Assembly: GCA_949592205.1 (NCBI GenBank) | Contig: CATIUR010000006.1 | Coordinates: 7,263,001 to 7,327,000, forward strand | Source of the DNA: Helichrysum umbraculigerum | Lineage: Eukaryota; Streptophyta; Magnoliopsida; Asterales; Asteraceae | Length of the DNA stretch: 64,000 nt | Reading direction: 5' to 3' | Shown: positions 33,261 through 43,659 of the stretch, piece by piece | Position numbering within the stretch: position 1 is the first letter of the stretch | Layout of the letters: the number at the start of each line of letters is the position of its first letter | Notes under the pieces: generated by a model | Database searches by the model: none | Told to the model about the DNA's origin: nothing | The model's input: only the letters and a program-made list of their open reading frames with translations | Position numbers and translations under genes: made by a program

Positions 33261-35601
33261 TTAATCGGTAAGCAACTCGACCCATCGACGTTGCCTCATA
33301 TTTAGATCCTTCTGATCGAATATATGTTGGAGACTTTTATGATCGGTAAAGATTGTGCACTTAGTGCCGTAGAGATAATGTCTCCAGATTTTGAGAGCAA
33401 AAATGACAGCTCCGAGTTCGAGATCATGAGTGGTGTAGTTCTTTTCGTGAATTTTCAGCTGTCGTGAAGCATAGGCAATGACCTTGTCTCGTTGCATTAA
33501 TACGCAACCGAGACCTTGGTGAGAAGCATTGCAGTATACCACGAAGTCATCGGTGCCTTCGGGTAGTGATAGAATTGGAGCACTACAAAGCTTTTGTTTC
33601 AGAAGTTGGAACGCTGAATCTTGTTTATCGGTCCAATCGAACCTTTTGTCCTTCTGAGTCAGTACCGTGAGTGGTTGAGCTATTTTGGAGAAATTTTCGA
33701 TAAATCGCCGATAATACCCAGCAAGACCCAAGAATTGACGTACTTCAGTTGCAGTGGTGGGTGCTTGCCAGTCTTTGATAGCCTCGATTTTTGATGGATC
33801 AACATGAATTCCCTGACTATCAATCACGTGCCCAAGGAATTGAACGGTTTTTATCCAGAACTCACACTTAGAGAATTTGGCATAAAGTTCCTCGTGTCTA
33901 AGTAGTTCAAGGATGGTTTTGAGGTGTTGCGCATGTTCTTGCTCGTTACGCGAGTAAATGAGTATGTCATCGATAAAGACAATGACAAACTTGTCGAGGT
34001 AAGGTTTACACACCCGGTTCATGAGGTCCATGAATACAGCCGGTGCGTTGGTTAGGCCGAAGGGCATTACTTGGAATTTGTAGTGCCCGTAACGAGTTCT
34101 GAAAGCAGTTTTTGGAATATCGGCGTCGCGAACTCGTAACTGATGATATCCTGATCGCAGGTCGATTTTTGAGTAGAAACTTGAACCCTGAAGTTGGTCG
34201 AATAGATCATCAATGCGAGGAAGTGGGTATCGGTTTTTGACGGTCAATTTGTTCAACTCTCGATAGTCAATGCACATTCGGAATGAACCGTCCTTCTTTT
34301 TAACAAATAAGACCGGAGCTCCCCAAGGTGAAGAACTCGGTCTAATGAATCCTCTATCCAGGAGTTCCTGTAACTGGGTGGACAACTCCTGAAGTTCGGA
34401 TGGGGCTAAATGGTACGGTGCGCGGGCCACCGATGCGGCACCCGGCACGAGATCGATTGAGAACTCAACCTGTCTTTGTGGTGGTAGACCAGGTAGTTCT
34501 TCCGGAAAGACTTCGGGAAAGTCTCTAACAATTGGCACATCCTCAAGTCGCTTCTCCTCCGACTTCTTCTCTGTGATGTGCGCGAGTATTGCCGGGTAAC
34601 CTTTTCTCAGAAATTTTCGGGTTTTTAAGCAGGAGATGATATTGATTCTCGTCCCACCGGTCTCCCCCTGTATGATCAAGGTTCTACCGACGGCGAGTGG
34701 GATACGGACGATCTTATCGTAACAAACGATTTCGGCTCGGTGTTTGGACAACCAGTCCATTCCAATGATGACGTCGAAACTTCCAATTTCAACGGGTACA
34801 AGATCTATTGAAAAGGTTTCGTCAGCTAGGTTTAAAGTGCAATTAGGTATCACACTATTCGTTTCTTTAAGTTTCCCATTTGCTAGCTCTACAGTGTACT
34901 TAACATCTAAGGCAACAGGAGTGATGTCAAGTAGTGGGCAAAACTCGTCAGAGATAAAGCTTCTATCAGCACCAGTATCAAATAGAACAGAAGCAGTTAA
35001 GTTGTTGAGGAGGAACATACCCGAGACCACATTCGGGTCTTGACGGGCGTCCCAGGAGTTAATGACGAAGGCTCTACTGCGGGTGTTGTTGTTGTTGTTG
35101 TTGTTGCGGTTGTTGTTGCTGTTGTTGTTGTTCTTCAGCTTTGGGCACGTGTCCCTGAAGTGCCCGGGGTTCCCACACTCAAAGCAGACTTTGGGTGTTC
35201 TGGTGTTGTTAGGGTTGTTGTTGGTAGGAGAGTGGCAATCTTTGGTGAGGTGGCCGTACCTCTTGCAATTGTTGCAAAAGGGACCACAGGAACCTTCATG
35301 GTGACGGCTGCACTTGGAACAATAGGGTTTGCTCCCAGTGTAGGCCCGTTTGATGTCTGTGGTGGTGTTGTAGGCTTTGATGGTGTCGGATTTCTTGTTT
35401 TGATGGTTTGGGTGATTGTTGTGGTAGTCCGACCACTTTCTTTTGTTGTTGTGGGAGGATGAAGTGGGTGGTTCAGAATCTTGGCTCATTGCCATCAGGT
35501 CTTGGGCCAGTAGGATTGCACCGTCAATGGTGGATTGGTTTGAAGAGGCGACGTGCCCCCGAACAGGCTCAGGAAGACCAAGGATGTACTTCCTGATTTT
35601 A
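33261..35601 (-). pseudogene. Gypsy gag C-terminus, protease, RT and RNase H
   Basis: One open frame on the sense strand. It holds the gag C-terminus with Cys/His motifs (CNNCKRYGHLTKDC, CFECGNPGHFRDTC), an Asn-rich linker, aspartic protease (VLFDTGADRSFIS), reverse transcriptase (YRELNKLTVKNRYPLPRIDD, GYHQLRV, FIDDILIYS) and RNase H (TFTDHKSL-type IFTDHKSLQHIF). Two oddities stand out: the first RNase H motif reads CNASHQGLG, with Asn where the family has the catalytic Asp, and the frame ends in a stop right after RNase H. Upstream it is out of frame with the gag N-terminus. Confidence 0.88.
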
Positions 35602-36105
35602 TCAGGGGCGGAGGGCAGCGAGTTGCTGGAATCTGGTGGTATAACCATCGATATCACCACCCTGAACCCTTAGGTTCCAGAATTCCTCGTCCAGCTTCTG
35701 GAGTTTGGCGGTGAGTTTTGCTTTCAATTCCTCCCAAGTTAGTTGGTAGGCAGTGTCAGCACCCACGGATTGGGAATATGAGTTCCACCAAGATTGGGCA
35801 TCATCTTCGAGAGAGCAGGTGGCGAAGTTTACTTTGTCGTTCTCCGCGCATTTGCTGACACGGAAAACAGTTTCCATCTTTTCGAACCATCTGATCAGTC
35901 TGATGGCTCCTTCAGTACCCTTGAAGCTTGAGGGTTTGCAGCTCTGAAAGTCCTTGTAAGAACAAGGTTTAGTATCGGGGGTTTCAGCGGCATCGCTGTT
36001 TCTTTCGGAATTCGGTGGAGTATTCCGAGCCAAGGCTTCAGTCATAGCCTGGGTTATGAGTGATGTAAGCTGAGCATCGGTGTATGGTCTTGTCTTTGGC
36101 GGCAT
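35602..36105 (-). pseudogene. Gypsy gag N-terminal part
   Basis: Starts MPPKTRPYTDAQL and carries the retrotransposon gag core (SFKGTEGAIRLIRWFEKME, DDAQSWWNSY, WEELKAKLTAKL). After GYTTRFQQLAAL the frame closes at 35602, while the rest of gag continues in another frame: a small indel in a C-rich run around 35605-35620. This is a within-gag break, not a programmed gag-pol shift. Confidence 0.85.
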
Positions 36106-36401
36106 GATTCTTCAATAAAAGAAATGAAGATACATGAGATTTTGTAAGAAAATTGTATTTGTCTCAGATGTACATGTATAAAGGCGGTAATACATAATAC
36201 CAATATGAAAACGAAATATGGCAATTAGTATAAGTAGAAACAGCAAGAAATGTTTGATAGAAAATACGAATTCAAAGGTTACATCCCACGGATGTATTAC
36301 AAAAGGGTGTCGGGAATTGTTACATCCGACCGAATTATAGAGTAGCGCTTAGATAGTTATTAGACTGCAAGATAGATTACAAGACAAGGACTACACTAGT
36401 C

Positions 36402-36887
36402 TCAACGTAGATTAATCTGTTCCATCATTTCAATGAGATGATCCACAGTGTTTGCAAGTCTGCTAGCCTGTCGGGCGTTGTCTTCAGCCAATGCTAGTCG
36501 CTGTACCAATCCATGGGCATATTCTTCCGTTTCCCGTGAGCGTTGCTCACATTCTTCAAGCCGGTGTATCAAAAGGGCGGTCTCTACGCTTATCTCCACC
36601 ACTTTGTTGAAAAGAATGTCTACATTGTTAACGGTGGTTTCGTGATCCTCGGAGACTTGTTCGATGCGTTCGAGGGATGTAAGTCTCCAGTTTTCGTTCG
36701 TTTCTTGAAACACGACATCCATGATGCGAAGTCGTTGCTCGTGTTGGTTCACCCTAGCGGCTAAGGCCGGCAAGGTGAAGTGAGTGGGGTACGGGCCAGC
36801 TCGAGGCAACCTGGCGTTCCTCCTTGCTACCCTTGGGTTCTGCGACCCGGATTGAGAGCGAGATGAATTTGATGGTGTGTTTGCCAT
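36402..36887 (-). CDS. Extra leader ORF, coiled-coil protein upstream of gag
   Basis: 161 aa, ATG to stop, lying between the PBS and gag in the same orientation. The N-terminus is Ser/Arg/Pro-rich (SRSQSGSQNPRVARRNARLP). From about residue 45 it is charged and helical with heptad spacing of L/V/I (VNQHEQRLRIMDVV, HRLEECEQRSRETEEY, LAEDNARQASRLANTVDHL). No known domain is recognised. It is intact although gag and pol of this copy are broken. It may be an accessory protein of this lineage; about 300 bp separate it from gag. Confidence 0.55.
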   Translation of the reverse strand: MANTPSNSSRSQSGSQNPRVARRNARLPRAGPYPTHFTLPALAARVNQHEQRLRIMDVVFQETNENWRLTSLERIEQVSEDHETTVNNVDILFNKVVEISVETALLIHRLEECEQRSRETEEYAHGLVQRLALAEDNARQASRLANTVDHLIEMMEQINLR

Positions 36888-37199
36888 TTCTGAGACAAAG
36901 CGTTAGTAAGAGTGAGGCCTATATCCATATAGTTCCTATATAATATAGCCTATTGAGTGTCTAGCACAAACATGTTTAAGTCTCGGTTCTCTCGAGGTCA
37001 GAGTCTTCTAGTGTACTTCTGTTCAACATAACCGTTTCAGACCTTACATCATCTTTCCTTAATTGTACATAGTTGATCAGGCTATGTTAAATTACAGTCT
37101 TATGCTGTAATTCCTGAACCATTCATGCCTAATAAGAAAATACAGCCTAATGGTCATAGTCTAGGCCCACTAAATGCAACCTAGTTCACTATAACCTTA

Positions 37200-37212
37200 G
37201 GCTCTGATACCA
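37200..37212 (-). other. Primer binding site, initiator-Met tRNA type
   Basis: Minus-strand TGGTATCAGAGCC, 3 bp from the 5' LTR. Confidence 0.92.
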
Positions 37213-37215
37213 ATC

Positions 37216-39576
37216 TGTAACACCCCCAACTTTTAATGATTCGCGGAAGCACGATTTGGGTGTTACTAATTAATAACAAAGCACAAAGATATATAGTAAA
37301 CGACTCTATATGCGTCGTTTTAACAAAATATATTAATATGGAAATGTTTACAACATTTAAAACTTTACATAGCTCGAGTTTAAATAAAAGGAGATTTCAG
37401 TACATAAGTACTTGTACAAAATATACTAATGCAAGAAAATCTCAATCGTCTGTATGCTGACTCGAGCTAAAAGTCCTGAAGCAGAAGCAACCTACTGCTT
37501 GGTACCTGCGATACATGCTAAATGGGTCAGCTAAAGCTGGTGAGCTCACAGGTTTGAAATCAAGTAATATGGTATGAACCGCAAGATTTAATAATGATTT
37601 GCATCCAGCAAATGAAATGATAATAATCGTGTATACAGCCATGAGCACATAGTTGAGCTTAACTCGAGGGCCGGGTCCCCTATAGAGAATTCCGGGCGAG
37701 GTGCCTCCACGAATGCCTAATCAACATTCGTCTTCCCAAATATTAGTACGTCCGTTTACCCGGTTAGTGCTTGCTAACCCGAACGAGGAGGGTCAATCCT
37801 ATATGGTACCATATACTAATATTCACGCTACAACGTATTAACAACTATGCTGACGGAGGACTTTAAATGATTAGTTGTGAAAAACTCATGTAGTATATGA
37901 AATGTTTGTACTTGCGTTCACATGTTAAAATAAGCAGTGTATCACACCCCTGAGTAAAACAGTAAAAAGAGGGGCTATGAGACTCACCTGAGTCTGTAAG
38001 CGTTTAAATAAACGTAAGTTGATTAGCCGAGTGATGAAGTCCAAAGACTTGTAACCTGAGGGTGTCCACGACACGCGATGGTTATAAACATGATTGGGTA
38101 TCTCAAAAGATCACCCTTGTAGTTGTTACACAACTATATATATGTCCAAATTACTACGATTTGGTTGATTTGTTAAGTGTTTGAAAACGTGTACGGCCCG
38201 TTGGTGATGGATTTGAAATAATAAACTTTAAGTATTATTATCATGTTATTGGTGTTCTGCAGTTACAAGTGTGTTCCAATGTGTTTTATAAGTCGTATCG
38301 TATAGGTGTTTGAGGTTATATAGGTTCGACACTTAGTGAAATTTTAGTTTGAAAACCTGCTGTTTTATGCGACACAGTCGTGCGACACAAAGGTAGTTAT
38401 GCGACACAAGGGTTGTGTGGCATAGAAATGCGACACAATATCTATACGACACAAGGTTTGTGTCGCATAGATGCGAGATGCTGATTCAACAGCGACATAG
38501 TGATTGTGTCGTATGAAGTTTGCGACATAGTATGCGACATAATGGTTGTGTCGCAAGATTTATGACACTATTTATTTAGTACGACACAAGGTGCGACATA
38601 GAGGATTTTGTATGACACAATAGGCAAAATACGACACTAAATGCGACACAAGGCTTGTGTCGCATTGAAGAACACCAACCCAGAAAGTCCGACTGTCGAG
38701 ATTTTTCCGGCCAAAAACCCAATTTAAACCCGTTTTTAAGCTATAAAATCGTGTTCTACACTTTGTAATGGACATATATAAGTTATATAAACAACTAACA
38801 AGTGAAAAATACTTAGAATCGAAAGGTTTCGGGATTTTGTCGAAAACTTACAAAGTGGCGAAATGGAAATCCGGAAAGATAGAAGTGTAGATCGTTGCGA
38901 GGTGGTCGTGAATCTCTAAAAATATTGATGATCCGAGTGCGTTTCGTGTTGTTATTTTGAGATTTAAGTGGTTTGGTGGTTTTGGAGAATGAAAGAAAAA
39001 AAAAGAGTACGAGAGAGAGAGAGATAAGAGAGAAATGAGAGAAATGAAAGGGAAAGTGGGAGGTTATCCTCCCATTTTTCAGTCTCCGACTCGCGCTCCG
39101 TGCGGTGTTCGTTTATTCCGTCGTTTAACGTTTTAATGAGTATTTCGCGCGTTAATTATCCATTTTTAAAATACGAATTTTGTTTAATAATTTAATTAAA
39201 TTGTTTTACCAATTATCTAAAAATTTAAAGATTGAAAATGTGATTTAAATAATTTGCGTATTTTGTTGTTAATTAGGTAAGTTCAAATTGTAAGAAGCGG
39301 GACAACTTGGGAATAAAATTTAAACAGTAGTTTGGACCCAGTAATGTTTTCTAGATAATGTTTTATACTTAAATATAAATTGTGTCACCAACGTCCGTAT
39401 TTATGGAACCGAATTACATTCGATTTTAAATTGCGTACGATTTAAATCAAGTCGCATTTTCGTATATATTCAACAATATATAATTCGATACATTAATTAG
39501 CCTAACACATAACTAATTACATGTATTAACATATGATTAGACACTAATTACTAGTCCTAATTTGGCGGGTGTTACA
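37216..39576 (-). repeat. 5' LTR of the Tekay-like element
   Basis: 2,361 bp, near-identical to 29297-31654. Confidence 0.92.
38315..38665 (-). promoter_or_regulatory. TATA-like box and TGCGACACAA array in the 5' LTR
   Basis: Copy of the array and TATA-like CCTATATAAC (38315-38324) described for the other LTR; only a couple of motif bases differ. In this LTR it would drive the element's own transcript. Confidence 0.65.
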
Positions 39577-39818
39577 GACAGCTCTGCGAACTCTGATATA
39601 GTTTTGTTATAAACTAAGTTTGGAATTTTATAACACTCCGTTTTGTGTAATCCCTGTACAGTGGTTTATTAGTCTTAAATTATGATGTATTAATGATGTA
39701 AACAGGGTATGTGCATTATCGTGAATGTACGGTATTGATATATGTTTTAAAATATACGCTTCCGTCATAAATAATATATAATATTCTAGTGTGTTGGAAT
39801 GAGGGGTGTTATAGTTAG

Positions 39819-40928
39819 AAAAGAAAGTAGTATGTGTTCCTACTATTTATGGATATCATCTATCATATGTAAATAGATGGCATGAAACGATACACAATAT
39901 TATCTTATTTTATTTATTTTATTAGATAATAGATAGAAGATTACCTAAAATATATGAAATCGTTTTGTAAATAAGTTTGAAATTCTCGGATTTGTAGTGG
40001 AATAATAGCGATAAAAATTAGTTACATAATGCGAAACTTAGTGTTTGACTAATAATGTTTACTTCTCATAATTTTTAATTCATATCCTGGTATAAATTTT
40101 GACATTAGTTTAGCATAGAAGTGACCTAATAACTTTTATGAAAGATGCAAATGGTGTCTTTTAGATATTCTGTTATTAGTATGGTCAATTTTAATATGTT
40201 ATGGATTCTGATTCATATGCATAAATGTTGTATACGTGATTTTTTAAGATATACGTATATTCTACCTTACGATGTTTGAGTATTTTAGTATATGTAAAAT
40301 GATAATGATAATAATAATAAACAAAAAGTATATGCCAATGAACAAATAAAATGGTTGTTGTGATTGGGTTTAAAAAAGCCGTTTTATATTTGTGATATGA
40401 CTTTAGCTATAAATAACAAACGTAATATGTAATTAGCTTTATAATATAAAGGGTTAATGTGATAGAATTAGGAATGATAAAGGATTTAAAAGAAACATTT
40501 CATTAAGGGTAATTAAGTCTTTCCATATAAGGGGTTAGAGACATATGATGTCATTAAAGAGATTAAGGGTGAGATTAATTAAGTTGCTATCCCATCTAAT
40601 AGTCATTTTAATTCAAGGTTTTTCTTTTAAATAATAATATAGATTTAGTATCAATAATAGTTATAATTTTTGATTTTTTTAATCGAATTTTGTTAATATA
40701 TCTTTTATCACCGACAATTATAACACTTGTAAGTATTTTCTAGTATTCTTACTTGCTCACTTATAATTTGAAAATCTAAATCTACTACTTTTCCCCTCTT
40801 ATTCACTTAAATTTTCATATCAATGTATTAAAATCTATGTATTACAATAAACTACGATATAATTTTTCTTTAATGGAAAAAATCACCTCTTTACTCTTTT
40901 TTTTTGAAAAGTTAAAACAAAGTACCCA

Positions 40929-41003
<75 letters not shown>

Positions 41004-41512
41004 AAATGTCGTTGCGAACTCGATGCTTGGGTTTCGAGTTGTGGCTATATGATTGCATGTTCACAATGGCTAGGTTCAAGTTGTGATTTGTGAGATCGTG
41101 GGTTGTTTCGAGATAAACTATATATACATTTCTTACGTGGGTATTAGATACTAAATATTTTGTATACCACATTGAAATCGTAAAATTTAATCAAAAAATT
41201 GAAATTCTCTATTATAGGAATTGATTGTACAAAATGAAATTAAAAATACAAACAATCGCTTAAATTTACAATTTCATAAAAAACACTATTGAGAGTTCGT
41301 TTTTAATATCTTACAACACTTTTAAAAATGCGTAAAATTAGGGAAAGTTAATTTAGGAGGCTTTATAGATGGAATTTGACTGCAAACGGTGGACAAACCG
41401 TCTACAGCAGTTTGCTAACATGTTCATCTCGTTCCGACCTTCACCTCCATGATTGACACGTTTCGTATTAAAAAGTTATGCCATAATTTGATTACATTAA
41501 AGTTTAATGATG
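39819..41512. other. Intergenic, no gene recognised
   Basis: AT-rich sequence between two large elements. Only the microsatellite below is notable. Confidence 0.5.
40931..41000. repeat. (AT)n microsatellite
   Basis: About 35 uninterrupted AT units, apart from the CA at its left edge. Confidence 0.97.
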
Positions 41513-41517
41513 ATAAT

Positions 41518-43090
41518 TGATAAGCATCAAATAGATAGTAAATTTTATAGTAATTTATCCCTATTTTTATATACATTTTAGTGCATTTATATGATTTTAG
41601 ATACTTATTTTGTTAATATTTGCAGAAATGTATTTTAATTAAAGAATGAAGAAAAATGAGCAAAAACTAATCCAAAACTGAAAGAAAATGAAGAAAATGA
41701 AGAAATGAAGAAAAAGGAGCTTAAACCTTGAAGAAATGAAGACCAAAAGAGTTAAAATGAAGAATTGGGCCAAGAAAACAATAAAGTCCGGATATGAAGA
41801 TTGAGAGTCCAAGAGTTAAGCCCAAGCCCGAAAATGGAATATTCTGGAAATTACATCCAACCGGCGGTTGGATTAACCAACCGGCGGTTGGGCTTTAGGG
41901 TTTAAAGGCGGTGCAGACACGTGGAGTTGGACCCGGATTCAAACTGATCCAACCGGCGGTTGGAGAACCCAACCGGCGGTTGGGAGGTCAGTTTTTAAAA
42001 CTATAAATAGAGGCTCAAATTAGTTTAAACCATATACGATTCAAGAATACTAAAACCGAAAGTTAGGGTTTTAGGTCAACCTTAGGTGCGATTTTGGAGG
42101 TTAAAGAGCTAGGGTTTGAAGGTTTTTAACCCTAGGAAAAGCTAGTTCGTCAATTGGTTCGATTTCTTTATCCTTGTAACTTTAATAACCTTATTAAGTT
42201 ATTTATGATATTGTTTATTTGATTTAATTGTGAATTAGGTTTTCATTATATTTGTTTGAATGAATGTTTATTGAGTTTATTATCTGAATTATATGTTTAT
42301 GTTGAAACTAGATTATTGAATGTTTATTATATAAGAGTTGTCTTTATTATGATATTTTAGTGATTATTCTTGACATAATTAGACTGATTTATATTAAACT
42401 AGGATGACCATAAACTGTTTATATAAATTAAGTGATTGTGTTTATGTTTTGATCTTAACCTTATGCGATAAACTAAGAATAAATCATTAATATAAAGTAA
42501 TACTGCGATTCAAGCCTAACCATAGAAATTATATAATAAATTGATGATAGATCGTATTAATTAGTAACACTTTGCGTAACCTTATGATTGTGTTTCTATG
42601 ATGAGGATTTGACTTAACCCTAAGTAATCTTCTACATTAGTAAATCACCAGTAATAATAGCCAACAAAGCAAATAGACATAAGTACAGATAATAAGTTTA
42701 ATAAATAATAGTTTGAATAATTATAATCTTTTATCCAATTGAGTATACCTAAGTTGTTCCTAAAACTTATCTATTAGAATCTGTATCAAAAATATAAATA
42801 TAAATATGTTCGTTCGGAACTAAAACGTCCCCCTTATTTTGTAGATTATTGTAAATTGGATCCTTGTATTTAATTGTATTATAATTGTAAATATCTGTAA
42901 TTAGAATAAATAGATAATTAGTTATAAATAAGAATCACGTTTTCTTGTGTTCCTTGTGTTCGAATTTGGACTTACTTATTAAGCTATATTAAATGAACGG
43001 GTCAATCTTGCCTGAATTATATGAGAGTATTATTTAGTATTTCCTTAATTTAAACTTGTTATTATAATTGCATATTCTTTCACCACATCA
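41518..43090 (+). repeat. 5' LTR of the Athila element
   Basis: 1,573 bp, TGATAAGCATC to CACCACATCA. Confidence 0.92.
41857..42010 (+). promoter_or_regulatory. CCAACCGGCGGTTGG array followed by a TATA box
   Basis: Four copies of the near-perfect palindrome CCAACCGGCGGTTGG at 41857, 41877, 41949 and 41969: two pairs, each with 20-bp start-to-start spacing. CTATAAATAG (42001-42010) follows 18 bp after the last copy, and the AT-rich transcript leader begins beyond. The layout is that of paired transcription-factor sites upstream of a core promoter. The 3' LTR copy is 50925-51080. Confidence 0.75.
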
Positions 43091-43096
43091 AGTTTT

Positions 43097-43114
43097 TGGC
43101 GCCACTGCCGGGGA
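43097..43114 (+). other. Primer binding site, Asp-tRNA type
   Basis: TGGCGCCACTGCCGGGGA, six bases after the LTR, similar to the Asp-type PBS of many Athila/Tat elements. Confidence 0.88.
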
Positions 43115-43659
43115 ACACTTAACCGGTTGAACTTTTGTTTTACCGGGGGAGCGGTGTATTTTAATTAAACTAATTATTTTACTTGTATAATTTTTATTTC
43201 TGATACTTTGCAAAATCGATAAGAAATATCGGCTCACCCATTGAGAATACTGACAAAAACAAAGGTATAAGGAGAGTAAAGCCCTACCTCATTGATTTAT
43301 CATATAAGAGGTAAGGTGCTTCTCGAAAGAAATCGGTTTTTAATAAGCTTTGCGCTGACCTGTTTCTCCGCTTTTGTGTACTATCAATGGAGCTACCGAG
43401 ATCTATTGACTAGCTTTGTAAAAGAAATTTAACAAAAATCACTGTAATTTCGAATTGTTGTATAAATAACTAACTGGCATAACTAACAACGAGGAAAATT
43501 TTGGGTTGGGTATTATTCTTTGATTATTTAATTTTGAATGTGTTTTATTATTAATTATCGGGATATATATACACCAACTTGAATATTTCTAACTAATTAT
43601 TAACATTTATTTTTGAATTTAAGGTACTACTAAATTTTGTTCTTGTTGCTGATGGATGT

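Larger units (their letters stand above)
29297..39576 (-). mobile_element. Ty3/gypsy chromodomain (Tekay-like) retrotransposon
   Basis: 10,280 bp in minus orientation with LTRs 29297-31654 and 37216-39576, target duplication GACAG (29292-29296, 39577-39581), PBS at 37200-37212 and PPT next to 31654. The order along the sense strand is a small extra ORF, gag, protease, RT, RNase H, integrase and a chromodomain-like end, which places it among chromoviruses, most like Tekay. By eye the two LTRs differ at fewer than twenty positions, so the insertion is recent. Coding is broken by one frameshift in gag and one in-frame stop after RNase H. Confidence 0.88.
27668..39813. mobile_element. Solo LTR (family A, second copy) split by a gypsy element
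   Basis: TGTAACATCC at 27668 and GGGGTGTTATA ending at 39813 are flanked by GTTAG (27663-27667 and 39814-39818). Removing 29297-39581 leaves about 1,861 bp, close to the 1,821-bp solo LTR at 13612-15432 and visibly homologous (TTAGGTTCCA..ACAATA, CCGACCTAT, CCAAAATGGAAAGT). The outer unit was therefore already a solo LTR when the inner element arrived. Confidence 0.85.

Noticed and set aside
34744..35043. Plus-strand ORF of 99 aa
   Set aside because: Shadow of the protease region on the minus strand.
35040..35462. Plus-strand ORF of 140 aa, Val/Gly-rich
   Set aside because: Antisense shadow of the gypsy gag-protease frame; the Val runs come from the Asn codons of the linker on the other strand.
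40837..41172. ORFs with Ile-Tyr repeats on both strands
   Set aside because: Translation of the (AT)n microsatellite, not a protein.
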